DNA of 64,000 nt, from contig NZ_CP012590.1 of the NCBI RefSeq assembly GCF_001278845.1, positions 3,720,001-3,784,000 of the forward strand, read 5' to 3'. This DNA is from Actinomyces sp. oral taxon 414. GTDB taxonomy: Bacteria > Actinomycetota > Actinomycetes > Actinomycetales > Actinomycetaceae. Positions within the stretch are counted from its first letter, which is position 1, and each line of letters opens with the position of its first letter. Shown piece by piece: positions 49,817 to 57,224 of this stretch. The translations under genes and the position numbers were made by a program. Under the pieces are notes generated by a model. The model was not told the DNA's origin and did not search any database. It worked only from the letters and a program-made list of their open reading frames with translations.

Positions 49817-49996
49817 CCTCTCCAAGCAGGGAGTCTACATCGTGCAACCGTGAACTGTCGACAAGGAGTGCGGTAGAAAGTTGCGAACGGAACATGTCGC
49901 CAGCCGCGCCGTCACCCGGGCGACGCGCCCCTTCGAGTCGCCCCGCTCACTGCGCCCGACCGGCTTCGCCCGCCCCTGATCGGGCCCCGGACTTGT

Positions 49997-51025
49997 TCAG
50001 ACCACCGCCATGATCTCCTTCTCGGTGGGGCAGGTCGCCGGGCCCCGCCTCGTGGTGGACAGCGCGCCCGCCGCATTCGCCCAGCGCAACGCCACTGGAA
50101 GAGCGACGCCGCGGGCCAGGGCCGCCGCCAGGACTCCCGAGTGGGCGTCGCCAGCGCCATTGGTGTCCACCGGCTTCACCGACACGCTCGGCGTGCGGAT
50201 CAGCCCGTCGTCGGACGCGAACCAGGAGCCCGACGCCCCGGCCCGCACCAGGACCGGGCCGAGCCGGCGGGCCAGCGCCTCGGCCGTGGCGGCGCGGTCG
50301 CCGTCGGGCGCGTCCAGGCCCAGCCGGGCGGCGAGAATCCCCGCCTCGCGCTCGTTGAGGGACCAGATCGGGTCGAGCGCCCCGACCATCTCCAGCGACT
50401 CCATGGACGCCGTCCCGACCATGGGCGAGACGTCGAAGAGCACCGCGCCGGGGCGGCCGCCCGTAGCGCCCCCGCCGCCCCTGGCCCCGCCGCTGCTGCG
50501 GCCCCCATTCCCGCCGCCGCTGCGGCCCCCGCCGCCGTCGCCGGTTCGCCCGGCGGATCCGACCAATCGGCGCACCAGACGCTCCAGCGCCGCCGTATTG
50601 GCCGCGTGCGCGAGCGAGTAGCCGGAGACGTAGACGACGTCCTCGGCGCCCACCTCCAGGCGGTCGAAGGCGTCGAGCGGGTCCCGGGTCTCGGCCCCGG
50701 CGGCGGACACGAACGTGCGCTCGGCCCGCGCGTCCGTCATGGCGACGCAGTAGCCGAGGTCGCCGTCGACCCTCGCGCCCACGTGGACCGCCCCGATGGC
50801 GGCGAGTCCGGCATCGGCGGCCTGCGAGAACGGGCCGCGGCCCAGGGTCCCGGCGAAGAGCGTCTCCACTCCCAGGCGGCGCGCGGCCACGAGGACGTTG
50901 TAGCCCCCGCCGAGCCCCATCCCCGCCTCGTCGGCGAAGACGTCCCCGCCAGGCTCGGGCAGCGCCTCGATGCGCAGGGTCAGGTCGATGACCACCTGGC
51001 CCGTGTGGACGACCCGGCCCGTCAT
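49997..51025 (-). CDS. PfkB-family carbohydrate/nucleoside kinase
   Basis: A 342-aa ribokinase-like kinase. Markers are the N-terminal GLGGGYNVLVAARRLG sugar-binding region and the C-terminal DTNGAGDAHSGV with the catalytic Asp. A Gly/Arg/Ser-rich stretch of about 40 residues (around 165-205, GDGGGGRSGGGNGG-type) interrupts the fold and looks like a low-complexity insertion. The ATG at 51025 overlaps the stop of the ADP-ribosylglycohydrolase gene by 4 nt, so both are translated from one message. Ribose or a nucleoside freed by that neighbour is a reasonable substrate guess. Confidence 0.88.
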   Translation of the reverse strand: MTGRVVHTGQVVIDLTLRIEALPEPGGDVFADEAGMGLGGGYNVLVAARRLGVETLFAGTLGRGPFSQAADAGLAAIGAVHVGARVDGDLGYCVAMTDARAERTFVSAAGAETRDPLDAFDRLEVGAEDVVYVSGYSLAHAANTAALERLVRRLVGSAGRTGDGGGGRSGGGNGGRSSGGARGGGGATGGRPGAVLFDVSPMVGTASMESLEMVGALDPIWSLNEREAGILAARLGLDAPDGDRAATAEALARRLGPVLVRAGASGSWFASDDGLIRTPSVSVKPVDTNGAGDAHSGVLAAALARGVALPVALRWANAAGALSTTRRGPATCPTEKEIMAVV

Positions 51026-52158
51026 CGCCCGGCCCCCTCCCCGGGCGCGCAGGCCGTCGCCCCGCCTCCGGCCGGGGTCGCACTCCGCGCCGGGGACGCG
51101 GCCCGCCCCGTCGCCGCATCCCGCGCCGGGGACGCGCGGCGGAGCTCCAGCAGGCCGTCGCACGCCGGAGCGGGATCCAGGCCGGAGACGGCCAGGACCC
51201 GGCCGACGGCGTCGGCGGGCAGGGCCCGCGGGTCGGCGGCCCCGAGGACGGCGCCGGCCATGGCGGCGATGGTGTCGGTGTCGCCCCCGAGGGACGCCGC
51301 GAAGCACAGGCCCTCGAAGGGGCGGGCGGCGAACTCGCGGGCGATGACGAGCGCGCAGGGCACGGATTCGGCGGACTCCACGGATGTGCCCACCTGCTCG
51401 TGCAGGAGGACGGCGAGCGCCGCGTCGGACAGGCCCTCGGCGGCATCGAGGGCGGCCCGGGCGCGGGCGACCACCGAGGCCCCGGGGGACCAGTGCCCGC
51501 GGGGCGCCAGCGCGGCGACGAGGTCCAGGGCCGTGTCCACCGCCCGGTCGGCGTCGGCTCCGCCCACCGCGGCGGAGACGGCGACGGCGATCAGCGCGGC
51601 CGACTCGAAGCCCTGACGGGTGTCATGGGTGACCATGCAGGAGGCGTGGACGGCGTCGGCCAGGAGCTCCGGCCGCGTGAGGGGGAAGGCGATGCCGACC
51701 GGGGCCACCCGCATGGCGGCGCCGTTGGTGGTGCCCGCACGGCCGGTGGTGCGGGGGTCGGCGCCGGCGCGGACCCTCTCCAGGGCGAGCTTGGTGGACG
51801 GGCCCAGCAGGTCAAGGGAGCCGCGCGCCCGCATGCGATCCTCCCAGGCGAGGAGTGCGTCGGCGAAGCGGAAGGGGTCGATGCGGCCGCGGCCGGCGAT
51901 GAGGAGCTCGGCGATCAGGAGGGCCTGCTCGGTGTCGTCGGTGACGGAGCCCGCGGGTGCCCCGGGCGCAATGGGCTGGGCGCCGACGGCGTCGCGCAGG
52001 CCGGCGATCCGCCCGTAGTGCCTCGTGATCAGCGCCGGACTCATGGACTGGGTGGGCATTCCCAGGGCGTCGCCCAGGGCCAGGCCGGTCAGGGCGCCGA
52101 GGGCGCGGTCGCGCTCGGGTTCGGGCCTCGGGGCGCCGCGCGGGGACCTTTCTGTCAT
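51022..52158 (-). CDS. ADP-ribosylglycohydrolase family protein
   Basis: A 378-aa protein of the DraG/ARH family, which removes ADP-ribose from proteins or small molecules using a binuclear metal site. Metal-site motifs are GLALGDALGMP, GSVTDDTEQALL and ASLGGDTDTIAAM, all intact. The last 40 residues are Ala/Pro-rich. An ATG at 52167 is also in frame, but the -10 box TATCAT (52170-52165) would start transcription at the 52158 ATG. It is the first gene of an operon with the PfkB kinase, a pairing that fits salvage of ribosylated metabolites. Confidence 0.9.
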   Translation of the reverse strand: MTERSPRGAPRPEPERDRALGALTGLALGDALGMPTQSMSPALITRHYGRIAGLRDAVGAQPIAPGAPAGSVTDDTEQALLIAELLIAGRGRIDPFRFADALLAWEDRMRARGSLDLLGPSTKLALERVRAGADPRTTGRAGTTNGAAMRVAPVGIAFPLTRPELLADAVHASCMVTHDTRQGFESAALIAVAVSAAVGGADADRAVDTALDLVAALAPRGHWSPGASVVARARAALDAAEGLSDAALAVLLHEQVGTSVESAESVPCALVIAREFAARPFEGLCFAASLGGDTDTIAAMAGAVLGAADPRALPADAVGRVLAVSGLDPAPACDGLLELRRASPARDAATGRAASPARSATPAGGGATACAPGEGAGR

Positions 52159-52164
52159 GACAAC

Positions 52165-52170
52165 CATGAT
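52165..52170 (-). promoter_or_regulatory. -10 box giving a leaderless ADP-ribosylglycohydrolase transcript
   Basis: TATCAT on the minus strand sits 6 nt before the ATG at 52158. No ribosome binding site is visible. Confidence 0.45.
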
Positions 52171-52256
52171 AGGGCGGGCGCGGGACCCGGTCCGCGCCAT
52201 GCTCGGCGGCCGCCGACGCCGCAGCCGGCCTCGTTGAACCCCGCCGGGCCCCGGCC

Positions 52257-52333
52257 TCCGCGAGCGCGCAGGTTTCCAGTCGAACGCGCAGATGGGAGAT
52301 GCGCGTTCGACTGGAAACCTGCGCGCTCGCGGA
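52257..52333. repeat. 34-bp perfect inverted repeat with 9-nt loop
   Basis: Arms 52257-52290 and 52300-52333 are exact complements; the loop is GATGGGAGA. About 22 nt of the right arm recur at 52375-52396 (GGAAACCTGCGCGCTCGCGG). The element lies between the divergent operon start and the TetR 3' end. It could terminate transcription or be a mobile palindromic repeat. Confidence 0.85.
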
Positions 52334-52429
52334 AAGAGCGGGGATAGGGGACCGCGGCCGGGAAGGTCGGCAGCGGAAACCTGCGCGCTCGCGGAGGAGC
52401 AGCGGAACGGGGCCGGCCGACCGCGCGGG

Positions 52430-52438
52430 TTATTCACA
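52430..52438 (+). other. DnaA-box-like sequence TTATTCACA
   Basis: TTATTCACAGG leads into degenerate copies of the TTTCCGCCGG repeat at about 52445-52490. The same pairing of box and repeat occurs at 60543. Confidence 0.35.
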
Positions 52439-53140
52439 GGATGTGCGTTTTCCGCCGGTCCCGCGCGTCGTTCCCACCGGTTTCGGCGAGGACCCCGGGC
52501 CCCCGGCGGCCGCCCCCGCCCCGACCAGGCGGACCGCGAGGCCGTCGACGAGGAGGTCGATCTTGCGGTCGAGCCAGCCGCGCTCCAACCAGGCGGGATC
52601 GAGGTGGAAGGGCGTCGGCAGCGCGCTCGCACCGCGCCCCGGCCGCGAGCCGGCCCCGCCCCTCCAGTCCGCGCGCAGGGCGGTGACCCCCACGTGCGAG
52701 GAGATGACGGTGTCCCCGACGACGTCGACGGCGAGCGCGGCGTCCTCCTGGCTCATCCCGGCGGACATGAAGGCGCGGTGCGCGGCGCCGATCGTGTCCG
52801 CGAAGCACTCGGCCGCCCAGGGGACGCCGATCAGGACACGGTCGAGCCCGGGATGGGCCTCGAGCAGCGCCCACAGCGCATCGGCCTGGTTGCGCGCGTT
52901 GCGGCGCCAGTCGTCGGGGTCCGGGGCGAAGTCGATGCGCGCGGCGATCTCGTCCAGGCAGGCCCGCAGGAGGTCCTCGCGCGAGGAGATCGTCCGGTAC
53001 AGGGCGGAGGTCGCCACGCCCAGCCGGGCGGCGACGCCCGCGAGTGTGAAATCGGCGACGCCGAGCGCCAGGGCGGCGGCCACGACCTCGGCCCGGGTGA
53101 AGCCGGGTTTGGGCCCGGTGGGGCGTCCCAGTCGTGTCAT
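52430..53140 (-). CDS. TetR-family transcriptional regulator
   Basis: A 236-aa regulator. The N-terminal helix-turn-helix is VAAALALGVADFTLAGVAAR followed by LGVATSALYRTISSREDLL. The C-terminal ligand domain is typical in length. The last 12-15 codons run into a dispersed repeat, so the tail GTGGKRTSCE is repeat-derived. It is divergent from the fused ABC transporter; the 112-nt gap holds a palindrome suited to TetR binding. It probably represses itself and that transporter until a ligand binds. Confidence 0.92.
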   Translation of the reverse strand: MTRLGRPTGPKPGFTRAEVVAAALALGVADFTLAGVAARLGVATSALYRTISSREDLLRACLDEIAARIDFAPDPDDWRRNARNQADALWALLEAHPGLDRVLIGVPWAAECFADTIGAAHRAFMSAGMSQEDAALAVDVVGDTVISSHVGVTALRADWRGGAGSRPGRGASALPTPFHLDPAWLERGWLDRKIDLLVDGLAVRLVGAGAAAGGPGSSPKPVGTTRGTGGKRTSCE

Positions 53141-53194
53141 GCCCTCACCGTAGCGCCCGATGATGACGGCGGTGGCGCAATGCGCACGACAGAT

Positions 53195-53210
53195 GTAAGG
53201 TCGCGCTTAC
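53195..53210. promoter_or_regulatory. Probable TetR operator
   Basis: GTAAGGTCGCGCTTAC has 5-bp arms GTAAG/CTTAC around a 6-bp centre. It is central in the gap between the divergent tetR gene and the ABC gene, the usual place for autoregulated control. Confidence 0.5.
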
Positions 53211-53252
53211 TCATCGGTGAAAACCGTTCTCTATTGTGTGAGGGGCATCCAT

Positions 53253-56200
53253 ATGGCCACCACGACCGCTCCCGGTCCCTCCCCGGCCGGCGCCGATCCC
53301 GACGACGCAGGCGCTGGTGCCGACGCCGCCGGGACCAACGCGGCTCCCGGGTCCGACTCCAGTCCCGACGGCGCGGCGGCCGCGGCCGCCGCGAACAAGG
53401 AGCGCTCCGCCGCCGGCCAGGCCGCCCTCAAGCGGCTGGGCGCCCCGGTGCGCACCCGCCTGCGGATCGGCCAGGCGCTCGTCGTCGTCTCGGGACTGCT
53501 CGCCGTGGCCCCCTACGTCGCGCTCGTGCGCCTGGGCGACATCCTCCTGGCCGCCCACCGCGCCGGAGCGGCCCCGGACGGACAGCAGGTGCACGACGTC
53601 GTCATGCTCCTCGTGGGCGCCTACTCCGCCCGCCTGTTCCTGTACTTCCTGGCGCTGCTCATCACCCACTTCGCCGACCTGACCCTGCGCGACCGGCTGC
53701 GCCGCGACATCGTCGCGCGCATCTCCCGCGCCCCGCTGGCCTGGTTCACCGACTCCACCTCCGGGCGCATCCGCAAGGCGGTCCAGGACGACACCAACGC
53801 CGTGCACACCGTCATCGCCCACGGGCCCGTCGAGCAGCTCAATGCGATCGTCTCCCCGCTGGCCCTGCTGGCCTGCGCGTTCTGGATCGACTGGCGCCTG
53901 GCCCTGCTGGCCGTGGCGACCGTCCCCCTGTACGTGCTCATCTACTCCTTCTCCCTGCGGGGCATGAACGAGAAGACCGTGGAAATGGACCGCAAGCTGG
54001 CGGACGTGTCCTCCACCATGGTCGAGTTCGTCGCCGGCATCTCCGTGGTCAAGGCCTTCGGGAGGGTGGGCCGCGCCCACGGCGCCTACCTGGCCGCCGC
54101 CGACGCCTTCGCCCGCTTCTACCGCGACTGGGCGATGTCGCTCATGACCGTGGCGTGCCTGTCCTACACGTGGGTGTCCATCCCCGTGGTCCTCCTGGTC
54201 GACCTCGGCGGCGGCTCCCTGCTCATGAGCGCCGGCGTCGTCACCCTGCCGCAGGTCCTGGCCGCCACACTCATCGCCCTCGTGCTGCCGGGCGCGCTCA
54301 TCACCATCGTGTCGATCTCCTGGTCCTACCAGGTTGCCGGCGCCGCCGCCCTGCGCCTGTGCGAGGTCCTGGACACCCCCGTCCTGCCCGCGCCCGCCGC
54401 GCCGAAGCAGCCCGACGGCGCCCGCGTCGAGATCGACGCCGTCTCCTTCTCCTACGGGGACAACCTCGCCGTCGACGACGTCTCCCTCGACCTGGCCCCC
54501 GGCACCGTCACCGCCCTGCTCGGCCCGTCGGGGTCGGGCAAGTCCACCCTGGCCACCCTCATCGCCCGCTTCGCCGACCCCGACGCCGGGGCGGTGCGCA
54601 TCGGCGGGGTGGATCTGCGCGACATGGACGAGAAGACCCTGTACTCCACCGTCTCCTTCGTTCTCCAGGACGCCCAGCTGCTGGGCGCCACGGTGCGCGA
54701 GAACATCGCCCTGGGCCGGCCCGAGGCCACCGACGACCAGGTGCGCGCCGCCGCGCGCGCCGCCCGCATCGACTCCGAGATCATGGCCCTGCCCCACGGC
54801 TACGACACCGTCCTGGGGCGGGAGACCGCCCTGTCGGGCGGGCAGGAGCAGCGCATCGCCATCGCCCGGGCGATCCTGCTGGACACCCCGGTCCTGCTCA
54901 TGGACGAGGCCACCGCCATGGCCGACCCGGAGTCCGAGGCCGAGATCCAGGAGGCGCTGAGCGCCCTGGTGCGCGGGCGCACCGTCCTGGTCATCGCCCA
55001 CCGGCCCGCCGCCGTGCGCGGCGCCCACCGCATCGCCGTCATGGAGCGGGGGCGCATTGTCGCCTCCGGCACCCACGACGAACTGCTGGACGAGCCCCAC
55101 TACCGCGCCCTGCTGCGCCAGTCCGGGCAGCTGCCCGACGACGGCGCCGCACCCGTGGTCGCATCGCGCAACGCTTCGCCGGCCGACGGCGGCGCCGCGT
55201 CCGCCAGCGCCGCGAGCGCGCCCGCCAATGCCGAGAGCGCCAATGCCGCGGTCGATGCCGCGGTTGACGCCGCCGCGAGCGCCGGAGGGGAGGACCCGGC
55301 GCCGACCGGCACCGGCCGGGCCGACACGAAGCGGGCGGGCGCCGGCCTGTCCCTGCTGGCCCGCTACCACCGGCTCATGGCCGAGGACTCCTGGGGGAAG
55401 ATGGTCAGGGGCCTGGCCCTCGGGGCGCTCTACGGCGTCTTCTCCGGGCTGGCGCTCCTGGCCCTCCTGCCCGCCTCCGTGGCCCTGGCCGGCGGCGGGA
55501 CCTGCTGGGGCCTGGGCTTCGGCGGCTGGCTGGTCGTGCTCGCGGCCTGCGCCGTCGTGTCGACCATCACCGACTTCCAGGGGCAGCGCACCAATATGAC
55601 CGGGGCGCTGGGCTTTATGCACGACGTCCACCACGCCGTCGGCGACAAGATCGCCCGCCTGCCGCTGCGCTGGTTCACCGCCGACACCGCCGGCACCATG
55701 TCGCGGGCCGTCAGCCAGGAGATGCTGTCCCTGGGCGAGTCCGCCGCCCACTTCCTGTACAGGATCGCCTCGACGACCGCCGGCTGCGCCGTCATCTGGG
55801 CGGGATCGTGGGCGTGGGACTGGCGCCTGGGCCTGTTCCTGACCGTCGGCGCGCCCGTCATGGCCCTTCTCATCGGCCTGGCGCGCCGCCTGGTCGACCG
55901 CGGCAAGGCGATCGCCGAGCCCGCCGAGCGCGAGCTCGCCACCCGCGTCGTCGAGCTGGCCCGCTGCCAGGGCGCCCTGCGCTCGTGCCGCGCGGTGGGG
56001 CGCTACGGGCGGCTGCGGGCCGCCTTCGACGACGGCGCCCGCGCCGCCGCCCGCGCCCTGTGGTGGGAGACCGGCGGGAACCTCCTGTCGGGCGCCCTCA
56101 CCCAGGTCATTGTCATCGGCATGATTATGCTCACCGCCTCCGTCGCCGGCACCATGGAGCCGCTGCCCGCGATCGCCACCATTGGCATGTGCCTGCGCTT

Positions 56201-57083
56201 CACCACCATGCTCGACGACATCGGCGCCTCCGTCTTCGGCGTGGAGGAGCGGCGCCAGATGATGAACCACCTCGACGCCGTCATGGACGCCGAGGTCATG
56301 GACGAGCCGGCCTCGCGCGCCGCGCTGAGCGAGCCGGGGGCGGTCGAGCTCGACGGCGTCGTCTTCGGCTACCGCCCCGGCGAGAGGGTGCTCGACGGAG
56401 TGTCGCTGCGCGTGCCCACGCGCGGCATGTGCGCGATCGTGGGCCCGTCGGGGTCAGGCAAGACGACCATCGCCCGGCTCGTGGCCCGCTTCTGGGACGC
56501 CGACTCCGGGACGGTGCGCGTGGGCGGCGTCGACGTGCGCCACATGCCCACGGCCCAGCTCATGGAGCAGCTGTCCATGGTCTTCCAGGACGTCTACCTG
56601 TTCGACGACACCCTGGCCGCCAATATCCGGGTCGGGGACCCGCGGGCCGACGACGAGCGGGTGCGCCGGGCCGCCGACCTGGCCGGCGTCACCGAGATCA
56701 TCGACCGGCTGCCCGGCGGCTGGGACGCGCGGGTCGGCGAGGGCGGGCGCGCCCTGTCCGGCGGCGAGCGCCAGCGCGTGTCCATCGCCCGCGCCCTGCT
56801 CAAGCGCGCCCCGATCGTCCTGCTCGACGAGGCCACCAGCGCCCTGGACGCGGAGAACGAGGCCAATATCGTCGCCGCCATCGAGGAGCTGCGGCGCACC
56901 TCGACGCTCGTGGTCATCGCCCACAAGCTCGAGACGATTTCCGCCGCCGACCAGGTGGTGGTGCTCGGCGACGACGGGCGCGTAGCCCAGGTGGGCCGGC
57001 ACGACCGGCTCGTGGAGGTCGAGGGCCCCTACCGGGACTTCTGGACCCAGCGCACCCGCGCCCGCGGGTGGGCGCTCGTCTGA
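53253..57083 (+). CDS. Fused double ABC transporter (TMD-NBD-TMD-NBD)
   Basis: A 1276-aa full transporter in one chain. TMD1 is about residues 70-380; NBD1 has Walker A GPSGSGKST (K430), LSGGQ at 527 and LLMDEATA. An Ala-rich linker (about 625-690) follows. TMD2 is about 710-1010; NBD2 has GPSGSGKTT (K1070), LSGGERQR and LLDEATSALD. Both ATP sites look canonical. TMD segments such as VAGISVVKAFGRVGRAH resemble the exporter-fold siderophore importers YbtPQ and IrtAB, so either export or siderophore-type uptake is possible. ATG 53253 follows GAGGGG and is preferred to an upstream GTG at 53217. Likely regulated by the divergent TetR protein. Confidence 0.92.
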   Translation: MATTTAPGPSPAGADPDDAGAGADAAGTNAAPGSDSSPDGAAAAAAANKERSAAGQAALKRLGAPVRTRLRIGQALVVVSGLLAVAPYVALVRLGDILLAAHRAGAAPDGQQVHDVVMLLVGAYSARLFLYFLALLITHFADLTLRDRLRRDIVARISRAPLAWFTDSTSGRIRKAVQDDTNAVHTVIAHGPVEQLNAIVSPLALLACAFWIDWRLALLAVATVPLYVLIYSFSLRGMNEKTVEMDRKLADVSSTMVEFVAGISVVKAFGRVGRAHGAYLAAADAFARFYRDWAMSLMTVACLSYTWVSIPVVLLVDLGGGSLLMSAGVVTLPQVLAATLIALVLPGALITIVSISWSYQVAGAAALRLCEVLDTPVLPAPAAPKQPDGARVEIDAVSFSYGDNLAVDDVSLDLAPGTVTALLGPSGSGKSTLATLIARFADPDAGAVRIGGVDLRDMDEKTLYSTVSFVLQDAQLLGATVRENIALGRPEATDDQVRAAARAARIDSEIMALPHGYDTVLGRETALSGGQEQRIAIARAILLDTPVLLMDEATAMADPESEAEIQEALSALVRGRTVLVIAHRPAAVRGAHRIAVMERGRIVASGTHDELLDEPHYRALLRQSGQLPDDGAAPVVASRNASPADGGAASASAASAPANAESANAAVDAAVDAAASAGGEDPAPTGTGRADTKRAGAGLSLLARYHRLMAEDSWGKMVRGLALGALYGVFSGLALLALLPASVALAGGGTCWGLGFGGWLVVLAACAVVSTITDFQGQRTNMTGALGFMHDVHHAVGDKIARLPLRWFTADTAGTMSRAVSQEMLSLGESAAHFLYRIASTTAGCAVIWAGSWAWDWRLGLFLTVGAPVMALLIGLARRLVDRGKAIAEPAERELATRVVELARCQGALRSCRAVGRYGRLRAAFDDGARAAARALWWETGGNLLSGALTQVIVIGMIMLTASVAGTMEPLPAIATIGMCLRFTTMLDDIGASVFGVEERRQMMNHLDAVMDAEVMDEPASRAALSEPGAVELDGVVFGYRPGERVLDGVSLRVPTRGMCAIVGPSGSGKTTIARLVARFWDADSGTVRVGGVDVRHMPTAQLMEQLSMVFQDVYLFDDTLAANIRVGDPRADDERVRRAADLAGVTEIIDRLPGGWDARVGEGGRALSGGERQRVSIARALLKRAPIVLLDEATSALDAENEANIVAAIEELRRTSTLVVIAHKLETISAADQVVVLGDDGRVAQVGRHDRLVEVEGPYRDFWTQRTRARGWALV

Positions 57084-57224
57084 GGCGCGGGCGCCGCCGG
57101 TCCGGGACGCGGGGCGGCGGACCCGGTGACGGCGGTCGCACGAAGCGGCGCTCGCACGCATGGGCTTGGCGGGACCCGATCCGACGTGCGAGGCTGGCCC
57201 TGTCATTAGGAAGGTGGGTGCCCC

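Noticed and set aside
53211..56270. Minus-strand ORF of 1019 aa opposite the fused ABC transporter
   Set aside because: Antisense shadow; the forward frame has two complete sets of ABC motifs.
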